NCBI GenBank assembly: GCA_905221615.1 | Contig: CAJNDT010000003.1 | Span: forward strand, 1,364,062 to 1,428,061 | Source of the DNA: Symbiodinium sp. CCMP2592 | Taxonomy: Eukaryota > Sar > Dinophyceae > Suessiales > Symbiodiniaceae | DNA: 64,000 nucleotides | Direction: 5' to 3' | Part shown: positions 20,950-32,912 of the stretch, one piece after another | Layout of the letters: each line of letters opens with the position of its first letter | How positions within the stretch are numbered: position 1 is the stretch's first letter | Made by a program: the position numbers and the translations under genes | The notes under the pieces: generated by a model | Seen by the model: only the letters and a program-made list of their open reading frames with translations | What the model was told of the DNA's origin: nothing | The model's database searches: none

Positions 20950-21467
20950 GTGGATTTTGGGACCTAAACCCTGAATCCTGAGTCGGTCGTATTAATTTTG
21001 GAGTGCAAAGATTGCGATCTGATGAACTGAAAGATTCTCAGGACAAGTTACGGAGTTTGAGTTTAAGCCTTGGTGGGTTAAGGAGTAATTTTGGGGTGTA
21101 GAGAGTACGGTAGGGCAGGAGCATGGGGAGATTTGGTGTACGGTGCTTCCAACTTGCATTCGCGGCGCCCCCATCTGCGGGAGTTCCAGGCAACTTATAA
21201 GATACGCAGAATCGCGACGAGAAGAATCACAACAAAGGCGGATCTCAGAGAGGGAAAACGATGTAACCAGAGTTTCGATCAACTCAACCCTGAAGTATCA
21301 CCCTGCACTCTAAACGCCTTCACCCTCAACCTCCTGCAACCCTGAATGCACCCCAAAGCGCGCACAAGAAAGTAAACCCTAAGGCTCTAAACCCCTGAAC
21401 CCCCGAAACCCACGACCCCTAAACCCTAAACCCCTAAACCCCAAAAACCCAAAGCCCCTAGCCGCAG

Positions 21468-21526
21468 GATCGCTTGCCAGAATCTCTTAAGTTTGCACTT
21501 CAAAGATCCTGTGAAGGGCGATAGAG
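21468..21526 (+). CDS. Exon-like islet
   Basis: Acceptor AGCCGCAG|GAT after a C-rich array, donor ATAGAG|GTGCACC. The open frame reads IACQNLLSLHFKDPVKGD. 59 nt. Confidence 0.4.
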
Positions 21527-21677
21527 GTGCACCAGAATGGTCTTGTACTGGGTTCCCCAGCAGGGTTTAAGGTCTAGGGTTTCCTTTATGGTCACGTGGA
21601 AGGGTTCATCAGCAGTACACTTTTGCCCTTTTGCTTTTTGGGTTCCCTTCCTGAAGGACCAAATGACCCTTAAAAGT

Positions 21678-21759
21678 AGGGGCCCTATACCCATATACTA
21701 TGAATTCCTATATGGTATATGAACCTTAAACCCTTTTAGGGTTCATGTCGTCCTTAAGG
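21678..21759. repeat. Dispersed repeat L, copy 2
   Basis: Reverse-complement copy of 15,065-15,146, differing at only a few positions. Confidence 0.7.
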
Positions 21760-22428
21760 TTATTAGAACCAAGTAGTAGGACTAATGGTCCTCTTATTGT
21801 GTAAAGGCTGCTCAGGAACCCTAGGAGCCTGAGCAAGAACCCCTGGGCCTTTACTAGGGCTCTTAGTGTGAATCCTAAGATATTGGGATTAAAGGGCCAG
21901 GGTTTCCTCATCAGGTTCTTATTTCAAGGGGACCCCGAGCATGAGTTCGCTTAACAAGTACATAGCTGCCAATTTCTTATTTTAAGGTACCATGAGGTCG
22001 CTTAAAAAGTACATAGCTGTCATCTCCCTTCGTCCCTGCCCGAAATTCAGACCCTCTGGGCTCCTTCCTTAATCCTGTTTTGGGAATTTTAGTTTAACGA
22101 GTTTTGGGGGGTCAAGGGCACTTGTTCCTTGGGTGGTTCGCGGAAGCCTATGAAGCCTGAAAGTCAAGACTATGAAACCCTAAACCCTAAACCCTTTAGG
22201 GTTTAGGATAGATCTTGCTCATAAACTCTGCAGCCCTCAAACACCACAGTTCTTCAACCCAAGACCCACTTCCAAACTCCAAATCCCAGCAATCGCTTTT
22301 GTTTGTTGATTATTTGCTTCGCCCTACCCCAAACCCGAAGTCCCAAACCGTACATTCTTCACCCTTCTTCTCCGTCTTCTTTTTGAAGCCTAAACCCTAA
22401 ACCCTCAACCCTTTCTTTTGCTTGGAGA

Positions 22429-22563
22429 GACAGGTCGCGTCTTGAAGCCCCGGCGACATTGAAGGATTGCTCCCAAATGGCCGGGTCCTTGGAGACTCCG
22501 ATGGCCCTTATTTCGAGTTCAGGGTTTCCGGGGCCTTTGATACTGGCTGCGGCGAAGCCCTGA
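22429..22563 (+). CDS. Exon-like open segment, 44 codons
   Basis: Open after GGAGAG|AC to TGA at 22,561, reading LEAPATLKDCSQMAGSLETP, then a hydrophobic end LILAAAKP. It is GC-richer than its surroundings. Splice borders are not certain. Confidence 0.3.
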   Translation, partial: DRSRLEAPATLKDCSQMAGSLETPMALISSSGFPGPLILAAAKP

Positions 22564-23149
22564 ACCTCTAAACGCAGTAACCGGCCTAAGCCCCCAACCC
22601 CGAAACCCCTAAACCCCGAAACCCTTAAAAACTCTAAACAGCTAAACCCCGAAACCCTTAAAAGCTCTAAACCCCGAAACCCTTAAAAACTCTAAACCCT
22701 GAACCGCCCGAAGCCCTTCTTACCCTCTGAGACTCAGAGAGCCTCTCTCGCTGAGGTTGATCTGGGGCTCGGAGTAGCGAAGTCGCAGGTCTGGGTCTCC
22801 GTCTGACAGGCAGGGACCAGGGTTTAGGGTGTAGGGGTTCAAGGATTCGAGCTTAGAGCCAGGGCTGGGGGGTTTTGGGATTCGAGTTCAGGGCGAATTT
22901 AGGGTTTAGAGATTCGAGTTTGGGACAAGTTCAGGGCTTACAGAGATTATGAAAAGGGTTTGGGGAGAGTGTTGAGCGCTGTGGGTTACTTCTAAGGTTC
23001 CTCTTATTGGGTTCTACAAGGTTTCCGGTACGGGTTGCATAAGGGGTTTAGGGTTTGGGATTTTACGGTTTCAAGGATCGGATCGAGGGGTGTAAGGTTT
23101 GTTGTCGGAGCTGGCGGGTGTCCGAAGATGAAGCTGGTTCCTTCATAAA

Positions 23150-23249
23150 GGTAGTTGTCAAAATTATGGTCTTTTTCTGGTACCCCATAGATACTTGGTG
23201 CCACAGTATATTAGGGACCCAAAAAGGGACCCTAATTTTGACAACCACC
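23150..23249. mobile_element. TIR element family E, copy 1 (introner-like)
   Basis: GGTAGTTGTCAAAATTA at the left, TAATTTTGACAACCACC at the right, 100 bp. The left end gives a donor: an open segment (reading RSWRVSEDEAGSFIK) runs into AAAG|GTAGTTGTC at 23,151. The sister copy is at 32,913. Confidence 0.75.
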
Positions 23250-23353
23250 CCTAAAGGTGGCTATTTCGGGCTTTGGGGTTTAGGGTTTAGGGTTTCGGGG
23301 GGGGGGGGGTTGGGGCGGGGGGTTTATGTCTTTCGCTTTGGATAGGTTGATAG

Positions 23354-23452
23354 GTTCGTCAACTCCTCCACCTCTGGCCAGGACGGCGCCGGCAGCGGCG
23401 ATGAGCGACCCATGAAGATTCAAAAAGCCATTCTTGAGCAATGTTGCCTCAG
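23354..23452 (+). CDS. Exon-like islet, about 33 codons
   Basis: Acceptor GGTTGATAG|GTT, donor CCTCAG|GTCTTTTAGGG. The frame reads SSTSGQDGAGSGDERPMKIQ, then a helical KAILEQCC. It has a Gly/Ser linker then a helix. One of the better islets. Confidence 0.45.
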
Positions 23453-23844
23453 GTCTTTTAGGGCTCTTTGGGCTTTTGGTTCAGTCCGTTCAGTCCTTCT
23501 TCTTTTGGTGTGAGTTCGATCGTTTAGAGTGTGGGGTTAGGGTCGGTTTGTAGGGTTTGGAATCCAGGTTCAGTTCTTTGGCAGTTTAGGTGTAGGAGTT
23601 TAGTTGGGGTTCGGATTTCAAGTGTGTGGGGGTTCGGAGTTTAGGGGTTAGGGTTTGGGGGTTCCGAGTCGGGCGTCTCAACAGCTACAACTACAGCACC
23701 TCATAGTATACACCGACCCATCCCAAAGAGGCACAGAATGTCTAAACCTCAACAAGACCCGCCTACGCCCCTAAAAAGGCGCATAGAACTCCGTACAACC
23801 CAAGCGAGCCCCGCACTCCGTCAACCACAACCCTCGATAATCCC

Positions 23845-24000
23845 TAAGGGAACCCTTAAGGGAACCCTAACCCCTAACCCTAAACTCTAAACCCTAACCT
23901 TTAACCCTTAAGGGAACCTTACTAAACCCTAACCTTTAACCCTTAAGGGAACCCTAACCTTCAACTTAGGGTTTAGGGGTTTAGGGTTAGGGTTTAGCCC
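23845..24000. repeat. Tandem repeat around CCCTTAAGGGAACC
   Basis: The palindrome CCCTTAAGGG followed by AACC recurs about five times, mixed with CCCTAAA heptamers in units of about 38 bp. Confidence 0.65.
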
Positions 24001-24094
24001 TTAAGGGAGCCCGAAGGGCCAAAGCAACCCTATTTCTTGAAGGACGCTGCGGGTCTCAGGGCGAGCTCTTCGGCGGGGAATCCCAGAAGAGTTT

Positions 24095-24246
24095 GAATTG
24101 GGGTTTAGGGTTTTAGGGGTTTAAGGTTTAGGGTTTAGGGTTTAGGGTTTAGGGGTTTAGGGTTTAGGGGTTTAGGGGTTTAGGGTTTAGGGGTTCAGGG
24201 TTTAAGGTTTAGGGGTTTAGGGGTTTAGGGTTTAGGGTTTAGGGAT
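24095..24246. repeat. Telomere-like array, G-rich
   Basis: Nearly uninterrupted TTTAGGG and TTTAGGGG units, about 20 copies. Confidence 0.95.
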
Positions 24247-24280
24247 CAACGGGGCTTTATGGAAGGGTTGTAAGGGTTAG

Positions 24281-24344
24281 ACAAAAGTTCGGTAGTCGCT
24301 ACACTGTAGATCCCGGAACGAGTGAACTCCCTTTCTTTGATAAT
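24281..24344 (+). CDS. Exon-like islet
   Basis: Acceptor AGGGTTAG|ACA, donor GATAAT|GTGGTCC. The frame reads QKFGSRYTVDPGTSELPFFD. 64 nt, straight after a G-rich array. Confidence 0.4.
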
Positions 24345-25267
24345 GTGGTCCTTACTAATCTTAGATCCCCAATACCCAACCTTTAAACTTTTTGGGTTCT
24401 TATGGTTTAGTAGGAACCGGAAAGTTTAACCTTTCATTTCCGTGGCTTATTGGGGAAGTAAGTAATAATTATCCAGCAGAAAGGATCCTATGTTTGACCT
24501 CTGGAAGGGAGGGGCCCGGGGGTCTATGGATGTTTTCGACCATCCATGAGCCCTAACCTCGTAGCTCGGGCCGCAGTCTCACTCGAAAAGCTGCAAGTAA
24601 TTATCGTATCGTTTATAATAGCCCTTATATAGACATTTATAGATTTACAAAGGGCCTAATAAATGGACCCTATTCTTATTAATACTTCTCACTACGGGGC
24701 GCAGGCGAACGGTTTCGGGTGGGTTAGAGATTGAAGGATTTTGAAGGTTGAAGGGTTGGCAGCTTTACGAGTTCCGGGGGCTGGGTTTAGGGTTTAGGGT
24801 TTAGGGTTGAGGGTTTAGGGTTTAGGGTTTAGGGTTCGATGTTCGCAAGTTTTCCATAACATGTTGCGTCATGTTCGTCTAGGGCGGTGTCTTTTCTGTT
24901 GGCTTGTGCCGTACCTTGTTTGCACCTGGGTATCATGTGGGCTTTGTTTATTCAATTGTTTATTCAGCGAGTTGACTTAGGGTTGAGGGTTTTAAGCACA
25001 TTGGGGTTCAAAACGGGCTTGTAGGGGTTCGACAAGGGGTTTGGATTTAGGGTCTGGGGCCACAGGGCTTTCGCTTCCCGAAAGCCGAAAGAGTCAGACA
25101 ATCCAACGTCAAAGCAAAGCCCTCACCACACCGGCGCCTCAACCCTCAAATCCTCAATACTGCAACCCTTAAAAGCCCCGAACCTGACATCAAATTCAAC
25201 TCGGTAGACCCTAAAGCCTTGCAAAAGATTCTCGAAGCCATGCAGATAATTTCGATACCTCTCGCAG

Positions 25268-25319
25268 GCGCAAAGCGCCAAGTTCGCCACGGTGGCTCCG
25301 CAGCAGCAGCTGGACGCGA
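25268..25319 (+). CDS. Exon-like islet
   Basis: Acceptor CCTCTCGCAG|GCG, donor ACGCGA|GTCTTT. The frame reads AQSAKFATVAPQQQLDA. 52 nt. Confidence 0.4.
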
Positions 25320-25464
25320 GTCTTTAACGATTGTCGAGATCTTGCTGAGATAGTCTATGCCTAAATTACCGACCCCTCCCCATAACCGTGCCGTAGAAGC
25401 GCAACTCCCAAACCCTCAACCCTAAACAATCCCTAAACCCTGAGCCTTGACCCCATAAGTATCC

Positions 25465-25790
<326 letters not shown>

Positions 25791-25869
25791 GTTTAGGATG
25801 TAAATTTAGTTAGGTATTCAAAATCGAGTAATTATCGTCTGGTGTTCAAGCTCAGGTCTACAGAGAGGG

Positions 25870-26085
25870 ATGTTGAAGGGTTCTGATTTGATCTCACCCT
25901 TCGCGGTGACCCAAAGCCTGAACTCCGAGCCCTACATGCTAAACCTCACTATCGAGATGAATAATATCTCGGCATCATGTCTCACACCACTCGCCGTCGA
26001 TCGATTCATGACAGCTTGCTCGCAGCAAACTTCCGAAGGAGTTGGGCCGGGCTTCCCTCAAACCCTCACGTCCTCAACTCTTTGA
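25870..26085 (+). CDS. Exon-like open segment, 71 codons
   Basis: ATG at 25,870 after the microsatellite; the frame reads SLNSEPYMLNLTIEMNNISA and remains open to TGA at 26,083. Mixed composition, unlike the telomere-derived ORFs. Hypothetical. Confidence 0.3.
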   Translation: MLKGSDLISPFAVTQSLNSEPYMLNLTIEMNNISASCLTPLAVDRFMTACSQQTSEGVGPGFPQTLTSSTL

Positions 26086-26175
26086 AGGCTTCGAGTATGG
26101 GCTTGCCAAAAATCCCATAAGCCCATAGCCCTCATGATCAAACTTTAACAACGAAAACAGCTTTATCCTCTTTAG

Positions 26176-26258
26176 GCATTGAAGCCGCAAGACACATTGC
26201 TTTTATCTCGACTCCTATGGATGCCAGCAAGTTGACCACGGCTCCTGCACAGTGTTAA
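26176..26258 (+). CDS. Exon-like islet with strong acceptor
   Basis: Acceptor TTTATCCTCTTTAG|GC. The frame reads IEAARHIAFISTPMDASKLT and ends TAA at 26,256. It could be a last exon. Confidence 0.35.
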
Positions 26259-26699
26259 CGCCTGTAATTTTTCGGGCTGCTGGGCCTGCTGGATTCAGGG
26301 CTAGGGGTTGCATAAAGGACGAGGCGAGTAAACCCTTATCCCAAATTAAAATGCGAACCAAAGGGTAGATTCCTGCCGCGCAAGCAGGAATCCTCTAACA
26401 CGACACCGCATCATCACCAGTTTTCGAGACTCGGTTGACTGTTCACGGGAGGTCGCTACCACCGGAATAACCTCTAGGAGTTCGAGATATTATGCCGACG
26501 GCCCAAGACCCCAACCCACACGTAAGACAAATATATACCTATAGAAGGATGAAGACCCTGTAGATGCACTGAGATCGCAAGGACAACTCGATCACTCACT
26601 AGGACGCGAAAGGCATCCCAAAGCTCTATATCCCTACAAGGGCCAGGGTTTAGGGTTTAGGGTTTAAAAAGGGACGAAACCCGACGACCTAAACCGCAG

Positions 26700-26820
26700 G
26701 CCTGTGCTCTCGGAAACTTCCAAAAGATCCACTCAAGAGTATTTGCTCTCGGGCCCGGCGTGCGAAACATGCCTTTAATGGCTTCGAGATGTTTCTGTGT
26801 TGCGTTTTCGTTTGATGGGT
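26700..26820 (+). CDS. Exon-like islet, about 40 codons
   Basis: Acceptor TAAACCGCAG|GCC; the frame reads ACALGNFQKIHSRVFALGPG and stays open into the following telomere-like array (26,823 on). The donor is unclear. Possibly membrane-associated. Confidence 0.35.
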
Positions 26821-27004
26821 CAACCCTAAACCCTAAACCTTAAACATTCAACAACTCATAGATCCGGCTTTGGGGATGGACTGTTTCGTTTTGGGGTTCG
26901 ATCGTCAGGGTTGGTATACGGTTTCATGAGCTGCCACGGCTCTCTTGTGGGCCTTGAGGATTGAGATCTTTCCGTATACGATGCCCTGGTACATATGCAG
27001 GATA

Positions 27005-27220
27005 TACCCTGGACCCCGAAACCCTAAGCTCCGAAACCCCCAACCCCCGAAACCCCGAAACCCTCAAGCCCCCAAACCCCCAAACCCCTAAACCCTAAAC
27101 CCCCAAACCCCCAAACCCCTACAACCCCCAAACCCCTACAACCCCCAAACCCCTAAACCCGAAACCCCCAAACCCCCAAACCCCTAAACCCCTAAACCCC
27201 TGCACCCTCAACTAAACCCT
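27005..27220. repeat. Telomere-like array, C-rich variant CCCCAAA/CCCCGAAA
   Basis: The units are dominated by AACCCCCAAACCCCTAAA rather than the CCCTAAA consensus, so this is a locally homogenised variant. Confidence 0.9.
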
Positions 27221-28081
27221 ACCCCACATAGGCGTGCTGGGGCTCGGATAGATAGTTCTTGCCCTCCTGGGCTTTCGCATGCTGAAGTGTCAAGGAAGCC
27301 CGATAACACCCGAATCCTACGTAGATCGAATTAGAGACCTAAACCCTAAACAGCCTGGGTGAGACGGTCTATGTCCCCAAGGGCCCCTAATCCTAACTCC
27401 GCCCTAGCTAAGCCGAAGCAGCCAGTGGTTGTCAACACCGAAAAAGCTTTTCCTTGACTCTAAGACCCTAAACCCTAAACCCCAAGACCTAAACCCTATG
27501 AACCCTAAGACCCTAAATCAGCTTCCCAGAGAGTTGCTTAAGAGTACGGCTTCGAAGAAGCATGATACTCGCGGCAGATCCGGCTGAGCTGCAATTTCCG
27601 AAGCTCCTGTAAATATCGTTTGGGGTTGAGCTTGGGGTTTAGAGTTGAGGGTTTAGGGTATAGTTTAGGTTTTTTTGTGTCGGGTTGATTTCAACAGGCT
27701 TTGTGGGGCTGTACGTAATGGAACATGCCAGCATTACCCATTCCTAAGCAGCATATAGAATAGAAAATGCCAGCATTTTACCCAAACTTCCGAAGAAGAG
27801 TAAGAATGGCACGCCGTAGAACCTAAGCTTGGCACTAAGCCCTACCTTAGCCCGAATTCATAATGAGAGGAACCCTAGAAAGGTAGGTAGTTCCCTAAAC
27901 CCTAAACCTTAAGCCCTAAACCCTAAATCAATGTCGTAGCATTCCTGGCTCAAGGAAGGTCGCATTACTTTGGTCGCCCCAAACCCCAAAACATCCCTAA
28001 ACCCTCAACCCTAAATCTTGAACCCTACACCCTAAACCCAAAACATCCTTAGATCTTGAATTCGGAATCCGACCGCCCCAG

Positions 28082-28173
28082 CGCTCTGACTCCAATCGCG
28101 AGAGTCTTGAGCCCGAAGTAAGAAGTCGAAGCTGGGAGGACCCTCCCCCCGTAGCCTCAGCCGCCACAAGACA
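28082..28173 (+). CDS. Exon-like islet with telomere-like donor
   Basis: Acceptor CGCCCCAG|CGC, donor AAGACA|GTAGGGTCTAGGG. The frame reads RSDSNRESLEPEVRSRSWED, then Pro/Ala-rich. 92 nt. It has the look of a charged, disordered segment. Confidence 0.45.
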
Positions 28174-28532
28174 GTAGGGTCTAGGGTGTAGGGTTTGGGG
28201 TTTGGGGCTAAGGGCTTAAGGTTGAGTGCTTAGGCGGGAGGGTTTTTTTGGGCAGAACTGAAACAGAACAAGACTTTAACCCCAAACCCTAAGCTCAGAT
28301 GCTACACCGTAAACCGTAATCCTAAGCACTGAAACAAATCTCCCTAAAACCTGTTCAGCCCCTAAGCACCTAAGCCCAATAAGCTCCTTCTCTTCCCATT
28401 TTTTCGACTTTACCGCGATGGTGCGGTGGAATCCCGCCGCGAGGCGTGGCTGGGGCTTTGGGGGATTAGGGCTGAGGGTGAAGGGGCCTTAGGGCTCGCG
28501 CCTTTTTAGGGTTTAGGGTTTAGGGTTTAGGG

Positions 28533-28869
28533 TTTGTCCTTCTAAGACAACAGAGGTTAGCTTTCGTTCTAGGTGGCTACTTTAGCAAGACATACTGGTT
28601 CATTACCTGCAGACCTTTAAACATTCTTCACCCTAGGTTTATGAGGCAAGTTGCAAGAAAGGAGACTGAATGCTGTAAGATGGGCTGACATAAAAGGCCG
28701 GATACTTGCAATATCCAAGTCGTTAGTAGTGGTCATACCAATCGCTCTCCCTTCCCCTGGTGGCACTAGTGTAGAGTTCACAAAGCCTTCGAAATGTTCT
28801 GTTTCAAAATCTAATTTTGAGACCCTGCCCCTAACAAGCACTCATTCAGAACCGGTTTTTTATTACTGA
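28533..28869 (+). CDS. Two overlapping exon-like open segments
   Basis: One frame is open 28,533-28,680 (LAFVLGGYFSKTYWFITCRP) and another 28,651-28,869 (KSLVVVIPIALPSPGGTSVE). Either could be coding and the boundaries are not clear. Positions 28,536-28,870 hold no repeats. Confidence 0.25.
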
Positions 28870-28964
28870 CTTGGGCACCTCAGCCTCACAAAGCCAACCA
28901 CCTTCCGGTCGAGCGCTGATATCCCCAAATCCGAAACCTTAAACCCTGATTGAATGCCTAAATA

Positions 28965-29047
28965 TTTACCAACACTAGTTTGGGGCTTGCTTATAAACAG
29001 GATTTGCATCATATCATATCTCCCCAAAACCCTATTAATTTAAATAG
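28965..29047. mobile_element. TIR element family C, copy ending at an exon-like islet
   Basis: It carries the family C core (CAACACTAGTTTGGGG ... CCCCAAAACCCTATTAATT) and ends in AAATAG, which would be the acceptor of the next islet. Confidence 0.5.
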
Positions 29048-29176
29048 TAAGAGCTCATGGAAGCTTAAAGAAAGTGCCCGGGAGGCACCCGTGGTGCTGA
29101 TGCCAAAGGTGCAACCTCTGACATTGCATGATGTGCGGCTCTTTTTCTTTCGGAAGTTAAGGCTTCGAATTCATAT
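29048..29176 (+). CDS. Exon-like islet with GTAAGTTTAGGG donor
   Basis: It starts right after the family C element (AAATAG|TAAG) and ends at CATAT|GTAAGTTTAGGG, a donor merging the GTAAGT consensus with a telomere-like heptamer. The frame reads SSWKLKESAREAPVVLMPKV, then basic. 129 nt. Confidence 0.5.
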
Positions 29177-30456
29177 GTAAGTTTAGGGTTGTTGGGTTTC
29201 AGGGTTCACGGTTTCTTGGGGCTTTAGAGTCTAGGGTTTAGGATTGCGAGGTTCGTTGCTTGCTGAAGCTGAAGCTGGAAGTATTTCACAACAGCATACC
29301 GGATTGGCAGGGTTTGACAACTTAGAGTGTTAGCATGCTCGCATCAGCCATTATGGTATCTCGTCGATCATCATATTTGAGACGGGTGCTTCCATGCCAA
29401 GTGTGCTACAGATGTCGAGAGGTCTGCAGAGTATCCATCTGCTACTGAAGCTCTGTGCAGATTCCTGGTCATTGTCAAGCTGCTTCCTTGGGTGAATAGA
29501 ACCTTTACAGTCACATGCACTATAATTACCATATGCTATACTGTAATATAGTTTCCTACAGTAACATACTACCATATAGAACACTGTGATATAGTAGTCC
29601 TTTCGAATTCTCGGTCTTCGGGTAGAAGTGTTTCGCCTTGCGAGTTGCGGCAGCAGGGCCCCTGCGGTTTAGGGTTTCGGGCAATGTCTCTATCAGGGTA
29701 TTGGGGTTCGTGCCATTGCTGAGATTTAGGCTTTGGGGGCGTAGGGGGTATTCTAGGGTTGCGTGTTGACTGCATAGGGATTTAAGGCATCAAGGTTGGG
29801 TTAAAAGTTAGGTGTGTGTGTGTGTGTGTGTGAGCATCACCATGATCGGGTGCTTCTTGCCTTGGGCCTTGGGGTTCCTTATTATGCTTATGCGGTCAAT
29901 GCCCCTCTATTATGCCTGGGTGAATGGCATGGATTTTGCCCACAATTATGGTCTGTGTGGCTGGTAGTGTTCGGATGTTCGTGTGTGGCCTAGGCTTCGG
30001 GGGTATAGCAAGTTTCAATTGAAGCATCGCCGTCCCGCCGTGACCTTTTGCTTCAGTCTCCATGCTTGAGCTCTACTGAGGGATGTATGGAGAAGCATGG
30101 CTTGGGGTTTAGGGCTTAGGGCAGCAGGGTGCAGGATGTATTTCATTCCAGAAGGTTCCAGAAGCAATTCTGTCGGGTTTTATGTCGGTAGATGCATGGG
30201 GATGCTTCTTCACATATTCTCTGATCTCCGCAGTCAGAATTTTTAGGGTTTAGAGTCTTGGCTTTGCAACAACATGCGCTGAACAATTCGAAGAAGACTA
30301 GAGTAGAGACACCTTGGTGCAGTGAGCTTGTCCGCGTCTGTTTTTTTCGACGTCCAGGCCCAAGCGCGAATCAGCATCGAAGAGGGGGTCGGGCGTAGGA
30401 GTAGTTTGAAATCTCCTCTTTTCGTCCGTAGTTGTACAATGGACCCCAACGGCTTG

Positions 30457-30565
30457 CCCAGACCTTCCAAAACCCCTTAATTAAGGAATATACCTTAAAT
30501 TATAGTAGGACCCTTAATATGATTTAGGGTATATTCCTTAATTAAGGGATTTTGGAAGGTCTGGG
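30457..30565. mobile_element. TIR element family H, long arms
   Basis: Arms of about 38 bp at 30,457-30,494 and 30,528-30,565 are complementary except for about one position; the left begins CCCAGACCTTCCAAAA. The spacer is short and AT-rich. Single copy in the window. Confidence 0.75.
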
Positions 30566-31291
30566 TGTTCTGGCCATCAAGACCTAGAAGCCAGAAAGCC
30601 CTGAGATCCTAGCCTTTATTTACACTTTAAGAACAAAGCCCCTAAGCCCCCCTGCAAACAAAAAACCTAACTTCCCAAACCCTAAACCCTATCCCTAAAT
30701 CTCCAAACCCCTAAAACCCCTAAATTTCGAGAGCATACCAGAGTGTGTGACGTGCACTATAGTCAAGGCACTAACTTCAAGTGTCCAAAGGATCCAATAA
30801 TTGGGTACTGGGTTTTAGGCTAGTAGGTATGTAGGTTAGGATTTTGGAGAGTATATGATTGTTAGGTGCTTGGGCCCTTGGGGTAAGAGCAGGAGTACCA
30901 AGACCAGTATTGCACAAAGTTACAGAACGCTGGTTGAAACCCGGCAGTGCTCGCGCCGTTGCTGTCGACTAGTGACTAGTGTCATCAGAACTACCGCAAC
31001 CATACTGGCTCATGCTTTATATGAGTCATATGAGCACTATCGGCAGTAGACTCAGTTGACGTGCAAGTCTCACTGTGGTGAAAGCTTCAACTGTGCATGA
31101 CCATACCCACAATCGACCTACCGTGAATCTGAGCAGCGCTATCAATATCCGAAATACTGTAACGGCTGTATTGGCTACTGCTGCCCATTTTGTCTTCATG
31201 CCACCTTTGAGGCATGGGGACAACATCGGCCGACGACAGCTCTACCGACTGATCATGGCCTCGGCAGCGATCTTCGGCACTCTTCAATGCG

Positions 31292-31588
31292 ATGCAGGCG
31301 ACCTACTGGACAACAGGTCCGCCAACATGGTGGCCATCAGATGTCATCTTCACCTTGATCACAACGATGGCCTGGGCCCACAAGCGACACAAGGAGGTCT
31401 GGGAGCATGCCGCCTTCTCCTTGGCACCTGGTCGGGACCGGGTGTTCGGGTCGATCCCTTCGGGCCCGTCCCAGCTCTGGCTGCTGATCTCCTTCTCATT
31501 GTGGAGAGGCTGCCAGCCTACGTTTGGTGGGCAGCCAGCCGTACCAGTCCAAGCCACCCATCCAGAAGGGGGGGGGTTTAGGGTTTAG
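31292..31588 (+). CDS. Exon-like segment with hydrophobic stretch
   Basis: One frame reads TWWPSDVIFTLITTMAWAHK, then charged residues and SQLWLLISFSLW, and so could be membrane-associated. A second frame (31,075-31,581) is open over the same DNA, so the choice is uncertain. GC-rich, before a short G-run. Confidence 0.3.
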   Translation: MQATYWTTGPPTWWPSDVIFTLITTMAWAHKRHKEVWEHAAFSLAPGRDRVFGSIPSGPSQLWLLISFSLWRGCQPTFGGQPAVPVQATHPEGGGFRV

Positions 31589-31722
31589 GGGCACTGATGC
31601 CAGCCCATTCGAGTGCCGATGGGAGCAGTGGGCCACGCTAGTCTAAAAGGCTCCTCCCTACGTTCTTAGCCGTGACAAGCCGGGGTTCCTCGTCGTCGTC
31701 GTCCGTGGCCTTTGCTATTGAT

Positions 31723-31836
31723 CCTAGTAGTAGAGTGGGTAACCTTTAACCTGTTTTGGGTAGTATAGTCCCTATATAATCCCTATATATAACCAAGAAG
31801 GTTAACCTTTAGTTCCCCATGATACCCGACATGTAG
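31723..31836. mobile_element. Introner-like element family F, copy 1
   Basis: CCTAGTAGTAGAGTGGGTAA at the left, CATGATACCCGACATGTAG at the right. Four copies in the window share both ends. GTAGTAGAG would be the donor and the terminal AG the acceptor. Inner AACCTTTAACC/GGTTAACCTT partly pair. Confidence 0.75.
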
Positions 31837-31858
31837 GTGATAGACATATGCTCTGCAG

Positions 31859-31902
31859 TGCAATTACTCCCAAAACAGAAGAAGTACCTTGAGCAACCTA
31901 AG
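31859..31902 (+). CDS. Exon-like islet
   Basis: Acceptor GCTCTGCAG|TG, donor CCTAAG|GTCTATCG. The frame reads QLLPKQKKYLEQPK. 44 nt, just downstream of introner F copy 1. Confidence 0.4.
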
Positions 31903-32775
31903 GTCTATCGTAGCCCTCGTAGTTGGCCGCAGACCAACGCGCCCCGTAGTAACCCTAAAGCCTGCACCCTGAACCATCAACCCTGAAAGTATTGCTGAGA
32001 TCCCTTGCAACCATGGCGGACCAGTCGAAGGCATGGGGATGTCTGTGATTTAGGGCTTTATAGCCTCATCAGGGTTCTGAATGGATCATATAAGGGCTTC
32101 GAGGGTTGTACGAACTTACGAGTAGCTTCTACACGGGTTCTGTAGGGTTCTCGGAAGGTTGAGAGTTGAGGGTATATGGTCTAGGGCTACCTTTCGGGGG
32201 TTAGGTCGTGCGCCAGACTCCTGGGTGTGCCGTAGGGGGTTTTGGGTTTTGGGAGCTTTGGAGCTCGGGTTTAGGGCCGACGGCGGATTCGGCAGAGAAT
32301 CGTTCTTGGAATTGGAGATTCAAGCTTTGGATTCCCTGGCTTCTTGCAGGCTTTGATGTAGGGGCCTTAGTTTCAAACGTTTCGTGTCGTCCGCCTCGGC
32401 CCGGCTGTGGTGCATCCCGAAAGCCTACCAAGGCCCATAGGCCTGAAACCCGGAACTCTAAACCCCAAACCTGAAAGCTTAAACCTTCAACCCGAAACCC
32501 TTAACCCTAAACTGGGGAGGTAGAGGGAATCCGAAGAGGAACCTCTGACCGCTTCGGCCGGGGCCGCGGCGAATAATTAGAACAGGGTGTTGCGGGTTCT
32601 TTATTCTAATTAGGGTATAACACACCCCCAAACCTTATTCTAATTGTTAAGGCTGCTACAGTAGGACGCCTCTTTGCAGCGAGGTATTTGTCCCGAAAAG
32701 CTTTGCACTGCATGTGGGCAGAAGCTGGTTTCCTGCGATTGATGATTTAAATTCTGCACTACCTTAAGGACCCTA

Positions 32776-32838
32776 AACTATGGGAATAATGGTATTTTCC
32801 TTATAAGGGGTAATGCAGGATTTTATGTCATCAACAGT
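32776..32838. repeat. Dispersed repeat M, copy 2
   Basis: It shares AACTATGGGAATAATGGTAT ... GTAATGCAGGAT ... TCATCAACAGT with 14,672-14,738. Confidence 0.5.
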
Positions 32839-32912
32839 GTTTAGGGTTTAGGTTTTTCGGATCGAACTCTGTTTGTCTGCCAAGCCCGCAGGGCATACTT
32901 ATTTATATAATG

